DNA from: VRUE01 sp963747765
GTDB lineage: Bacteria > Actinomycetota > Thermoleophilia > Solirubrobacterales > 70-9
Length of the DNA: 64,000 nucleotides
Assembly (NCBI GenBank): GCA_963747765.1
Contig: CAVVGH010000008.1
Span: 1 to 64,000 of the forward strand
Reading direction: 5' to 3'
Part shown: positions 7,384 to 15,548 of the stretch, piece by piece
Numbering within the stretch: the first letter of the stretch is position 1
Layout: the number at the start of each line of letters is the position of its first letter
The notes under the pieces: model-generated
The model's input: only the letters and a program-made list of their open reading frames with translations
The model's database searches: none
What the model was told of the DNA's origin: nothing
Made by a program: the position numbers and the translations under genes

Positions 7384-8491
7384 AAGAATTGATCAGGGTG
7401 CCGGACTCAGGCGTTCGGTCCCTCAGCCCCTCACGCAGGCTCTCGCTGGCGACGTAGCCGACGTTTCGTCCGCGTCCCCTTTGAACGACGAGACCGGCGT
7501 CGAGCAGGCGGCGGAAGTCGGCGCTCGCGGTCGCCGGCGAGACTTCAGCCTCCTCGCCGTAGGTACCGCGATCGCTGCGGGCATGGAGGCTCTGCTCGAG
7601 CGCGATCACGAGGCGCTCGGGCCAGCCGCGCGCGTCGACGAGCCCTTCGAGGTGGCGCCACCGCGCCGCCGCTTGCTCGATCTGCGCCAGTCGCTGTCGT
7701 GCCTGGGCGATGTGGGCCTTGACGCAGAAGCCGACCCAGCCGGAGGCATCGCGGTGAGGCTGGTAGCTCCCGCCCTGCGTCTCCTTCAGGGCAGCGTAGT
7801 AGTCGGGGGTGTGGGAGCCCAGGTACTCCTCGATCGAGAAGAACTCCGGCGAGGCGAATCCCTCTCGCGCCAGGACCAGCGACTGCGCGATCCGCGAGAT
7901 GCGGCCGTTCCCATCGCGGAAGGGGTGGACTGAGACGACATGCAGGTGGGCCATCGCTGCTCGGACAACCACGTCGGCTTCGAGGTCTCCCTTGGCCAGC
8001 CACTCGACCACCTCGGCCATCAGGGCTACCACCTTGCTCTCGTCGGGCCCGCGGTACTCGAGCGTGCCGCCCGGGCCGGTGACCCCGATGGGGCCGGTTC
8101 GCCAGATGCCCGGGCCCTTGTCGCGCTGGAAGTGGCAGGCGTCGAAGTGGAGGTCGAGTATCACTCGATCGAGCCAGCGGAAGCTCGGGTCCGCCGCCAT
8201 CGTCCCAACGTGGTCCATCGCCCGCGCATAGCAGGCGACCGCCTGGCGGTTCTCTTCGTCGCGATCGGCCGATTCCCGGCCGCTGGTGAGTGCCAGCGCT
8301 TCCACGGGGGAGACGCTGAAGCCCTCGATCGAGGTTGAGCTCTCGATCGAGGTGGCCCGCACCTCGCGTCGCAACGCGCCCATCCAGCGGCTCGGCGTCT
8401 TCACCTCCTCGCCGAGGACCTCGCGCAGCTGTGCCAGCTCGTCGAGTTGCGCTTGGAGGGCAGGGATCAGCGGAGGCGTCGCGTAAATCAT
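7364..8491 (-). CDS. fic: Fic family protein (probable AMPylase, self-inhibited class)
   Basis: 375 aa. The catalytic Fic motif HPFRDGNGRISR (189-200) carries the base His189 and the nucleotide-binding loop intact. An N-terminal (S/T)xxxEG inhibition motif is present: S52-TSI-E56-G57. This places it in the class with an intramolecular inhibitory helix. A C-terminal winged-helix-like region (residues about 310-350, VSPATASADFRRLLDAGLV) is common in Fic proteins that bind DNA. The last residues IDLSR and the stop codon come from the IS630 terminal repeat. The pre-insertion gene would have ended one Arg codon after NSS, so the enzyme is essentially undamaged. Confidence 0.92.
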   Translation of the reverse strand: MIYATPPLIPALQAQLDELAQLREVLGEEVKTPSRWMGALRREVRATSIESSTSIEGFSVSPVEALALTSGRESADRDEENRQAVACYARAMDHVGTMAADPSFRWLDRVILDLHFDACHFQRDKGPGIWRTGPIGVTGPGGTLEYRGPDESKVVALMAEVVEWLAKGDLEADVVVRAAMAHLHVVSVHPFRDGNGRISRIAQSLVLAREGFASPEFFSIEEYLGSHTPDYYAALKETQGGSYQPHRDASGWVGFCVKAHIAQARQRLAQIEQAAARWRHLEGLVDARGWPERLVIALEQSLHARSDRGTYGEEAEVSPATASADFRRLLDAGLVVQRGRGRNVGYVASESLREGLRDRTPESGTLINSSIDLSR

Positions 8492-8498
8492 GGCGAGA

Positions 8499-8504
8499 AG
8501 TATA
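8499..8504 (-). promoter_or_regulatory. -10 element of fic, leaderless
   Basis: TATACT on the minus strand lies 7 nt before the fic ATG. The adjoining upstream bases hold a direct repeat TAAACGATTAAACG (minus-strand complement), resembling the TetR half-sites at 5503-5526. Whether a regulator binds is unknown. Confidence 0.5.
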
Positions 8505-8547
8505 AACGATTAAACGCATAATCCTCTAGCCGCAAGATGTGTATCCG

Positions 8548-8703
8548 GTTCGCTCCAGGGCGCGCCGGCCTCGCCTCGCCGGTTCCGTTCGCTCCAGGGC
8601 GCGCCGGCCTCGCCTCGCCGGTTCCGTTCGCTCCAGGGCGCGCCGGCCTCGCCTTGCCGGTCGCGTTCGATCAGGAGCGCGCCGGCCTCGCCTCGCCGGT
8701 CGC
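8548..8703. repeat. 39-bp tandem array, four copies
   Basis: Copies at 8548-8586, 8587-8625, 8626-8664 and 8665-8703, with a partial fifth. The core is GGGCGCGCCGGCCTCGCCT. The array lies 57 nt upstream of the fic start. The 39-nt unit keeps reading frames open on both strands, giving artificial 13-residue peptide repeats. A 15-bp inverted copy of its left edge (TATCCGGTTCGCTCC, 8542-8556) occurs at 8813-8827. The rest of the 8500-8928 gap shows no gene. Confidence 0.9.
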
Positions 8704-8928
8704 GTTCGATCAGGGCGGCGACGCGCGGAGCCGAGGCCCCGATCTTCAATGACTGGTCTTTAGACCCACGTATTCGGTGGCAAAGGGTTCAGCCGTGCAC
8801 GGAGGTCGCGTTGGAGCGAACCGGATAGGCACGAGCCTCAAATATCTCAACCCTCTTGGGACCGTTGGCCCTCGCGGCCGGCTCAGCGGCGCTAACCGAA
8901 TGGGCTTGACGCGCCACCTGAGCAGGGC

Positions 8929-11658
8929 TCACCGGGGCGAGCGGTGACGGCGGTGAGCTCTGCTGCGGCTGCGCTTGCAAGATGAGGCCATCCGCCGCTT
9001 CCCTGCCGACACCACCTTGTTCAGGACTCTGAGCAGCGGCCGCAAGCGTCGCACCACATATCTGTGTCGTGGCTGCGGAAGTGCGATCCGCACCATGTTC
9101 GCGCCGGACCTGATGACGTAGGTGATCTCGTCGGCAGAGCCTTTCGGTGGCGGATAGTTGCCTGCAATGACGTGAAGGTGGGCGCCCCTGAGCGCCGCTC
9201 GCAGTCTGTGCCAGATTCGGCGCCCGAGAGCGAACTTCGCCGTGCAGCTTCCCAGCATCACTCTCGCGTGGCGGTTCTTGAAGACGAGGAGGGAGGGCTG
9301 CGGACCCCCAATTCCACCCTCCTGACGGTAGGAGACGAGGACGCGTGGCTGTCGACGGCGCGGAGCTTTCGGCGTTTTCGGCGCCACGACCTTGTAGGCG
9401 ACCCGCGCCCTCCTGGTCAGCCCGTCTTTTGACGTCGCGGTCACGGTGAAGGTGTGCCGGCCGGTCTTGGCAGTGTTGAGGGGCGCCCCCGAAGGACGCC
9501 CGTTGTGGTCGACGCAGGAGGCGATCCCCGGGCCGCCGGCTCCCTCGGTGCAGGTGAAGCTCGAATAGATCGCCGGACCCCGCGTGTAGGTCGCGCCGCG
9601 GGCAGGTGTGACGATCGACACCTTCGGCGGCCCCTGCACCTTCAGCGTGAAGCTCTGGGTGGCGTCGGGCGAGGTGCCGTTGGAGGCTTTGATCGTGACC
9701 GGGTAGTTGCCACCCGAGCCAGCCGCCGGCGTTCCCGACAAGGTCGCGGTGCCGTCGCCTTTGTCGGTGAAGCCCACCCCGCTGGGCAGCGCTCCGGTCA
9801 GAGACAGAACGGGCGCCGGCAGACCCGTCGCGGTAACGGTGAAGCTTCCCGACTTGCCGATCTGGAAGGTGGCCGCCGCGGCGCTGGTGATCGCCGGCGC
9901 AACAGTGGGGTCCTGCAGCTCAAAGGCTCCCACATCGCAGAAGGCCTCGCCGTTGTCCGGCCGCGGCTGGCCGCGCTGGTCGGTGCTGGTCGGGCATTTG
10001 GTCTCCGGCACTGCATCGACCGCCGGACTCGAAGCCGGCAGCGCCTGCGTTTCCGTCGGGCCGCCGTTATCGGCAAGCGGTTCCAGCTGCGGGTCCGCCG
10101 AGGGAAGGTCGAATCCACAGCTCGTATCGCCTGTGGAAGGGCCCTCCAGGCTGTAAGTCGAAGAGCCCACGGGCATGTTGCAGTCCGTCGCTCCCGCTCC
10201 CGTGTTCCCCGAGATGATTGTCGCCTTGGCCGTCACAGCAGCGACTTCAACACCTGCGGGCTTGATGTCGTTGATCCCTGCGCCAGCGCCGCCGTCGCCT
10301 ACCGTGTTGCCATCGATCGTCACGCTCGCCAACGTCGCAGAAGCGGAGGGACCGGCGAGGGTGATGGCGCCGCCGGACCCGGCTGCGCCGCTGCCCCCCG
10401 CTGCGTTCGCTATCAACGTGCTGTTGGATGCCGACAGAGACAGGCCGGACGCGTAGATTGCACCCCCGTTGCCCCTGCCGCTGGCGAACCCAGCGCCGCC
10501 GGTCCCACCGACGGAGTTGGCGCTGAAGGTGCTGCCGGAAATGATCAGCGGGAGGAAAGTGCCGTAGATCGCGCCTCCAAGACCGGCACCGCTGCCACTG
10601 CCTTCGCCCCCTTCACCACCCACGGAGTTGGCGCTGAAAGCGCTGCCGGACACCAGCAGCGAGCTGTACAGGTCGAGCGCTCCACCGGCACCACCCCCGC
10701 CGTTGCCGCCTTCGGCGCCTGGCCCGCCGACGGTGTTGTTGCTGAAGGTGCTTTCGGAAATCGTCAGGGAGCCGCCGCTCGTATCGTCGATCGCTCCACC
10801 GCTGCCGTGGCCGCTGTCGAAGCCACCGCCGCCAGGTCCACCCGCTGCGTTACCGGTGAAGGTGCTGCCGGAGATCGAAAATGACGGCGCAGACGTGCGG
10901 ATTGCGCCGCCCGAGCCGGCACCGCTGCTTTCGCCTTCATCGCCAACACCGCCAGCGGTGTTGTTGCTGAACGTGCTGTCCGACACCACCAGAGACGCCA
11001 CAGCGGCGTAGATCGCTCCGCCGCGGCCGAACCCGCTGTAATCGCCGCTGCCACCGGCTCCACCCGCCGCGTTGCCGGTGAAAGTGCTTTCGGAAACGCT
11101 CAGTGAGCCGCCGCTTGTGTCATTGATCGCACCCCCGTTTTCGAGCGCTGAGCCGTTGGCGAGCGTCAGCCCGGAGATCGAGACGTCCCCTTCGGTGACC
11201 GTGAAGATCTGGCTGTTGTGGCCGGCGTCGATCGTAAGCAGCGACGCCCCCAACCCTTCGATCGTCAGGCTCTTGTCGATGCCAATCGCGCCCGAGGTGA
11301 GGTTGATCGTCTGACCTTCAAGACTCGCGTCGAAGGCGATCGTGTCGCCGCCGCCGGCTTCGGCGATCGCTTCCCGCAGCGAGCCCGACCCCGAGTCGCT
11401 CGTGTTGGTGACCGTATCCGTCGCCGCCCAGGCGCTGGCCGCGAAGCCGAACAGGCAGGTCACCATCACCCCGACGGCCAGCATTAGGGCCCGTCCACAG
11501 GGCAAACCCGATGGCACGGCCGCCTTCACGGCGTTCGCCCCAAACGGCCCGCGGGGAAGCGGGAGGCTGTGCGCGAGTGCTTCGATCCGAGCGTCGACCT
11601 GCCGGCCCGGCTCTCCGGCGTGCTCAACGTTGCGCTTGTGGAGCTGCAACTCGACCAT
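8929..11658 (-). CDS. Secreted right-handed beta-helix surface protein (SLREAI type) with Ig-like domain
   Basis: 909 aa from ATG 11658, which has a GGGGAG ribosome binding site 7 nt upstream. Residues 1-78 form an unusually long signal region: a 58-residue polar leader, the hydrophobic run LAVGVMVTCLFGFAASAWA, and cleavage after AWA. Next comes SGSLREAI, the start of the CSLREAI/choice-of-anchor families. About ten repeats of the type STFSNNTAGG / GGAI follow, the rungs of a parallel beta-helix. A putative Ig domain (GLPAPVLSLTGALPSGVGF...LSGTP) and a basic Arg/Ser-rich tail complete it. A role in adhesion or the cell envelope is inferred. A longer open frame extends upstream to 13056 but runs antisense to other genes. 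Confidence 0.8.
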   Translation of the reverse strand: MVELQLHKRNVEHAGEPGRQVDARIEALAHSLPLPRGPFGANAVKAAVPSGLPCGRALMLAVGVMVTCLFGFAASAWAATDTVTNTSDSGSGSLREAIAEAGGGDTIAFDASLEGQTINLTSGAIGIDKSLTIEGLGASLLTIDAGHNSQIFTVTEGDVSISGLTLANGSALENGGAINDTSGGSLSVSESTFTGNAAGGAGGSGDYSGFGRGGAIYAAVASLVVSDSTFSNNTAGGVGDEGESSGAGSGGAIRTSAPSFSISGSTFTGNAAGGPGGGGFDSGHGSGGAIDDTSGGSLTISESTFSNNTVGGPGAEGGNGGGGAGGALDLYSSLLVSGSAFSANSVGGEGGEGSGSGAGLGGAIYGTFLPLIISGSTFSANSVGGTGGAGFASGRGNGGAIYASGLSLSASNSTLIANAAGGSGAAGSGGAITLAGPSASATLASVTIDGNTVGDGGAGAGINDIKPAGVEVAAVTAKATIISGNTGAGATDCNMPVGSSTYSLEGPSTGDTSCGFDLPSADPQLEPLADNGGPTETQALPASSPAVDAVPETKCPTSTDQRGQPRPDNGEAFCDVGAFELQDPTVAPAITSAAAATFQIGKSGSFTVTATGLPAPVLSLTGALPSGVGFTDKGDGTATLSGTPAAGSGGNYPVTIKASNGTSPDATQSFTLKVQGPPKVSIVTPARGATYTRGPAIYSSFTCTEGAGGPGIASCVDHNGRPSGAPLNTAKTGRHTFTVTATSKDGLTRRARVAYKVVAPKTPKAPRRRQPRVLVSYRQEGGIGGPQPSLLVFKNRHARVMLGSCTAKFALGRRIWHRLRAALRGAHLHVIAGNYPPPKGSADEITYVIRSGANMVRIALPQPRHRYVVRRLRPLLRVLNKVVSAGKRRMASSCKRSRSRAHRRHRSPR

Positions 11659-11685
11659 CTGGCGACTCCCCAAAATTGCGTACGG

Positions 11686-11691
11686 ATCATA
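11686..11691 (-). promoter_or_regulatory. -10 element for the beta-helix protein gene
   Basis: TATGAT on the minus strand lies 27 nt upstream of ATG 11658. In contrast to the leaderless genes, this one has a short leader with a ribosome binding site (GGGGAG, 11666-11671). Confidence 0.45.
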
Positions 11692-11862
11692 GTACGCCCT
11701 GTTCGACAGCGAAAGTGCGCGCGAACGACACCGATCAGGTCGGCGGAACCGAACGGATATCGGCGACCGCCGCCGTTCCCGTCGCTTGCCGGCTGGTGCT
11801 GCCGCACCCCGCAGCCGCAGGGCCGCAGGGACCTCAGTTGGGATCGTGCCCGTATACGGGGT

Positions 11863-12714
11863 ATGAAGCACACCGCAGTTGCGGTCATCGCTCTTCTTTC
11901 GGTCGCTGTGCTCCTGTCGGCCTGCGGCGGCTCGAGCGAGCCCCCGCCGGTACAGACGGAAGTCACGGTGCAGCCGGGCATGTGGGGTCGGGAGCTCGTT
12001 CTCTCGCACCTGCGCGACAAGATCCTGCGCGGTGTCGCCGCCGACTACAGGGCAGGGACCGGCGTCGGCCCACGCCGGTTTGGTCTCTGCCTCCGCCTCG
12101 GCCTGCGTCGCGCGTTGACCGGCGCCCAGCTGGATCGGCTCGCCGCTGTCTACCGACGGCCCGCGGGCAGGCAGGTTGTCGCGCGGGCACGGGTCGCGCG
12201 GGCACTGAATCGGATCGCGGCACCAGTTGGCGACGGCTGCGGTGGCCGGCGGTTCGTGCCGGAGCTGGTCGCCGCCTCCACTGGGTTCGCGGAGGTGGAC
12301 CTGGGCGAACTTCGGTCTCGTCGCCCCGGACTCGTCTACGGCCCCTACATCGGGGTGTCCTGTCCGCGAGCCAACCCGACCGGCTGCGACAGGGTGGGCT
12401 TCGACTTGGTACTGCGCCGTCGGGCGCTTGCGGTGGCAGCGTCGGTCGCCGGCCGTTCGATCCATCTGATCAGTCCAGGGCCGATGCCCCACAACGCGGG
12501 CGCCGCCGGCTGGGACTGGGGTGGCTACCTCGATGACGTCGGGTTGAGCCGCAACGGCAGCCCGTTCCGGATCCCGGCCAACGGCCGAGCGGGGGGAGTC
12601 TGGGCGGGGCGGCCGGCTGTGTACCTGCCGGTGCGGGTGGTCGCGACCTACCCGGACGACCGTCGCGCTGCCTTCGTCTTCCCCCGCGTCTTCCTCAGCC
12701 CGGGATGGGGATAG
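11863..12714 (+). CDS. Putative lipoprotein of unknown function
   Basis: 283 aa from ATG 11863. The N-terminus is a lipoprotein signal: Lys, the hydrophobic run VAVIALLSVAVLLSA and a lipobox LLSAC with Cys at about 21, followed by GGSS. The mature protein has no family I recognise. Visible features are an Arg-rich segment around residues 60-110, several Cys residues (GLCLR, GCGGR, SCPRANPTGCDR), and a C-terminal beta-rich part (VYLPVRVVATYPDDRR). The intact frame and signal peptide support a real gene. It is divergent from the beta-helix gene. Confidence 0.7.
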   Translation: MKHTAVAVIALLSVAVLLSACGGSSEPPPVQTEVTVQPGMWGRELVLSHLRDKILRGVAADYRAGTGVGPRRFGLCLRLGLRRALTGAQLDRLAAVYRRPAGRQVVARARVARALNRIAAPVGDGCGGRRFVPELVAASTGFAEVDLGELRSRRPGLVYGPYIGVSCPRANPTGCDRVGFDLVLRRRALAVAASVAGRSIHLISPGPMPHNAGAAGWDWGGYLDDVGLSRNGSPFRIPANGRAGGVWAGRPAVYLPVRVVATYPDDRRAAFVFPRVFLSPGWG

Positions 12715-12931
12715 GACACCAACCGATCTACCCGACGCAGGTGCTCCCCGCCGCCGCCCATGCGGTTTCTGTCGCGCTTGTTGTGCCCAGCGCTTTGGAG
12801 CCGACCCGGTACGCACTCGCCCGGTGGGCCCCCGGTTCGGGCTCATAATCGACCTGGCGCCGCCCACCCGCGTGTCCGCGTGACCTTGCGCCGTTCGGTA
12901 ACGCTTTTCGCCGCTGCGACCAATAAGGGAT

Positions 12932-13588
12932 ATGGAGACACAGCCAGCTGTGCCGAATCCACCCAGCGCGCTCAGCCGTCGACTCAGCGTCGTCGCGGCC
13001 CGCGAGCGCGGTGTGGGCGCCGAGCAATTGCCCTTGATCGGCATCGACGCCGACATCTTCGAGGTCTTCTACCGCGAGCATGTTGAGCTGGTGGAGTGCT
13101 TCGTGGTGCGCCGAGTCGGCGACCGCGAGCGCGCGGCCGACCTGACCGCGGAGATCTTTCTCGCCGCCATCGACTCGGCCCATCGGTACCGGTCGCGGCT
13201 CGGCACGCCGAGGGCTTGGCTTCTCGGGATCGCCCGGGTCCTTGTCGCCAATGACAGTCGTCAGCGCGATCGCCAAGAAACGAAGGAGAGGCGCCTGCGT
13301 GGCAGCGCGCTGCTCGATGAGGACGACGCGGCGAGGCTGGACGCCCGGATCGATGCTGCTGCTCGCTCCCGTGACCTCTACGCGGCGATGGGCCGCTTGC
13401 CAAAAGGCGAGCGGGCGGTGCTGGAGCTGGTCGCGATAGATGAGCTGAGCCTCACCGAGGCCGCTTCCGCGGCCGGCATTCGACCTGTGACCGCCCGTGT
13501 GCGATTGCACCGCGCCCGACGCAAGCTCCGCTCCGAGCTCGATGAGGCGGCGGTTGGACCACCCCCGATTGAGGAGGGCAAATCGTGA
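12932..13588 (+). CDS. RNA polymerase ECF sigma factor
   Basis: 218 aa. Region 2 covers residues about 44-105 (FEVFYREHVELVECFVVRRV, DLTAEIFLAAI, PRAWLLGIARVL). Region 4 covers about 150-205 (RLPKGERAVLELVAIDEL, SLTEAASAAGIRPVTARVRL with the helix-turn-helix). The 40-residue N-terminal extension is longer than in most ECF factors. The stop overlaps the start of the next gene by 4 nt (GTGA), so the two are coupled. The neighbour is a membrane protein of the CU044_5270 family, often found next to such sigma factors. Confidence 0.9.
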   Translation: METQPAVPNPPSALSRRLSVVAARERGVGAEQLPLIGIDADIFEVFYREHVELVECFVVRRVGDRERAADLTAEIFLAAIDSAHRYRSRLGTPRAWLLGIARVLVANDSRQRDRQETKERRLRGSALLDEDDAARLDARIDAAARSRDLYAAMGRLPKGERAVLELVAIDELSLTEAASAAGIRPVTARVRLHRARRKLRSELDEAAVGPPPIEEGKS

Positions 13589-15327
13589 CTGAGAAGCAGA
13601 GTCCAGGCGACGATTTCGAGGGCCGGCTCCTCGACCAACTGAAAGCGATCGTCGCCGAGCGCGGCCATTCCGCAGGACGCCGGGAAGCCGTTGATGCCGC
13701 GGCGCGCCAGGAAGCCGTTGATGCCGCAACCTCCGAACCAGCCTGGCGTCGGCGTGCCCCGCGTTTGGCCCTTGGCGGCGCTGTCGTGGCTGTTGTCGTT
13801 GCAGTGGTGCTGGTCGTCAGCGCTGGCGGCGACAAGGGATCCAGGGCCTTCGCGGTCGAACCGCAGCCGGGTGGCGGCGTCACGATCAAGATCTACAGCC
13901 TCGAAGACGCCTCCGGCCTCGAACAGGCCCTGGAGGAAGCCGGGATCAAGTCGCAGGTGAACTGGCTGGCGGCCGGAACGGTCTGTCGCGAACCGCACTA
14001 CACGCCGTCGATCGTGCATCTTCCGGGCGGCGGGACCCTCGGCGGCCTGACGATGGGGGGACCCGGCGGGCCGATGACCATCGGAGTCGGCAGCACCCAG
14101 GGGTCGCGCGAGAGCTTGCGCGAGAGCTTTCGGGAATACAGGCGCGGCGAAATCTCCCAAGACGAGATGCGCAACTTGGTTCCCAACATCAATCTGGACC
14201 CCAAGGCGTTTCACGCCAATCAGAGCGTGGTTCTTTCCGGCACCCCGGTCCCCTACGCCGGCGACCCCGAAGGGGGGAGCGTCGCGAAGATGGGAATCGC
14301 AGAGGGCCCGGTTGCACCCTGTGAGCCGGTCCCGGCACCGCCCAGCGGCAGCGGTTCTTTTGGGCTTAGCGCCGGGGGCGGGCCCGACTACACCCCGAGG
14401 GGCGACGAGACCCTGCGCCAAACCGCTGTCGCCGCGATCCTGCGCCAAACGGCCACTGCCGCTGAAGCGTTCGGCACCGAAGTCGAAGCGCCGCCCGGTC
14501 CCGGCCAGTTCCTCCACACGAAGACGAAGGTGGTCGAACTGCAGGGCTGGCTGCCGAAAGGCCATGGGAAGGGTTCGAAGACGAAACCCAGGTATTTCGT
14601 GCCGATTAGCGATCCGAGTGCCCGCTACGCACTGGTGCCGACGGCAAAGGAGGTTTGGACGGCTCCTGACGGGACGACGCGCGTTCGGGAAGCCCTCGGT
14701 CGGGTCCACTTCTTCTCGAGCGCGAACCAAAGGCTTTGGGAAGCGGCGGGCTCACCACCCCCCTTCAACTACGACCCCGGCGAACACCACGTGGTCCACG
14801 ACAGCTCCGGTCGCCTTCTGAAGGCTTACGCATCCAAATCGTTCCGGGGCCGCCGTGAATTTTCCTACATGTCCAAACTGTCCCGGCTTCCAACCGAGCC
14901 AGAAGATCTGCGCCGGGCCGTCGAAAACCGTCGCGGCGGGAGCTCGCCGGTTGATCCGTCGCCGGCCGACTCGCTGAGGGGCGGTGCAACGGTCGAAAGG
15001 CTCCTGGAAATCCTCAGCGAACCGATCGCGAGTCCGGCGCTACGCGCAGCTGCCTTCAATGCCCTGGCTGAAATTCCGGGCATTGGGTTTGAGCGCGATG
15101 TGGCCGATGTCGCCGGACGTCGGGGCGACGCGATCGGCTGGGTCAGGGAAGGCGGATTCGGTCGCCGGTTCATCTTCGATCCCCATACCTCCAGGATCCT
15201 CGCGCGGGCCGAAGTGATCTTCGACGCGAAGGCCGCGGGCTACCAAGGAGTTCCCGACGACACCGTGTTCCGCGAGACCGCCTACCTGCAGTCGGGGATC
15301 GTCGATTCCACCCAGGAAACGAGATGA
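13585..15327 (+). CDS. CU044_5270-like membrane protein, probable partner of the sigma factor
   Basis: 580 aa, GTG start overlapping the sigma gene. Residues about 57-80 form a single membrane span (LALGGAVVAVVVAVVLVVSA) after a cytoplasmic N-terminus. The large extracytoplasmic part resembles CU044_5270 proteins in its C-terminal half (SPALRAAAFNALAEIPGI, FIFDPHTSRILARAEV). By position it could be the anti-sigma or sensor component; no zinc-binding anti-sigma motif is visible. Codons 33-48 contain a 27-bp tandem duplication (EAVDAAARQ / EAVDAAT). The TGA stop falls inside the first unit of a 38-bp tandem array. Confidence 0.75.
   Translation: MTEKQSPGDDFEGRLLDQLKAIVAERGHSAGRREAVDAAARQEAVDAATSEPAWRRRAPRLALGGAVVAVVVAVVLVVSAGGDKGSRAFAVEPQPGGGVTIKIYSLEDASGLEQALEEAGIKSQVNWLAAGTVCREPHYTPSIVHLPGGGTLGGLTMGGPGGPMTIGVGSTQGSRESLRESFREYRRGEISQDEMRNLVPNINLDPKAFHANQSVVLSGTPVPYAGDPEGGSVAKMGIAEGPVAPCEPVPAPPSGSGSFGLSAGGGPDYTPRGDETLRQTAVAAILRQTATAAEAFGTEVEAPPGPGQFLHTKTKVVELQGWLPKGHGKGSKTKPRYFVPISDPSARYALVPTAKEVWTAPDGTTRVREALGRVHFFSSANQRLWEAAGSPPPFNYDPGEHHVVHDSSGRLLKAYASKSFRGRREFSYMSKLSRLPTEPEDLRRAVENRRGGSSPVDPSPADSLRGGATVERLLEILSEPIASPALRAAAFNALAEIPGIGFERDVADVAGRRGDAIGWVREGGFGRRFIFDPHTSRILARAEVIFDAKAAGYQGVPDDTVFRETAYLQSGIVDSTQETR
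13683..13727 (+). repeat. In-gene duplication, 27-bp period
   Basis: GGAAGCCGTTGATGCCGC occurs at 13683-13700 and again at 13710-13727. It duplicates the peptide EAVDAA near the N-terminus of the sigma-factor partner. Confidence 0.8.
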
Positions 15328-15476
15328 CAGACCGCCGCGCCAAATGTGCCCATCGCCGAGATGAACAGACCGCCGCGCCAAATTCGCCCATCGCCGAGAT
15401 GAACAGACCGCCGCGCCAAGTTCGCATTCATCGACGAGATGACAGACAGCCGCGCCAAATGTGCGCTCATCGTCTC
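15324..15476 (+). repeat. 37-40-bp tandem array, four copies
   Basis: Units at 15324-15360, 15361-15398, 15399-15438 and 15439-15476. Each begins ATGA(A)CAGAC and contains GCCGCGCCAA. The first unit supplies the stop codon of the preceding gene (TGA 15325-15327). The array lies between convergent genes. Units abut directly, so it is not a CRISPR array. Confidence 0.85.
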
Positions 15477-15548
15477 CTGCCGCACAATCCGTGCGATGCA
15501 GCGCGGAGTGCTCGCCGACGGTCGCCGGGTTTGGAGTGAGACGGTGCC

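Noticed and set aside
8510..8752. Peptides with 13-residue repeats on both strands
   Set aside because: They exist only because the 39-bp unit is a multiple of three; no ribosome binding site or conserved context.
9454..10884. 476-residue open frame on the plus strand
   Set aside because: It is antisense to the beta-helix gene. The repeated GC-rich coding sequence keeps it open.
11661..13056. N-terminal extension of the beta-helix frame to 13056
   Set aside because: It would run antisense through the lipoprotein gene and into the sigma factor region. ATG 11658 has a ribosome binding site and is followed by a signal peptide.
15324..15476. CRISPR array
   Set aside because: Units of 37-40 bp abut without spacers, and no cas gene is in the window. 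The same applies to the arrays at 27471, 27869 and 57741.
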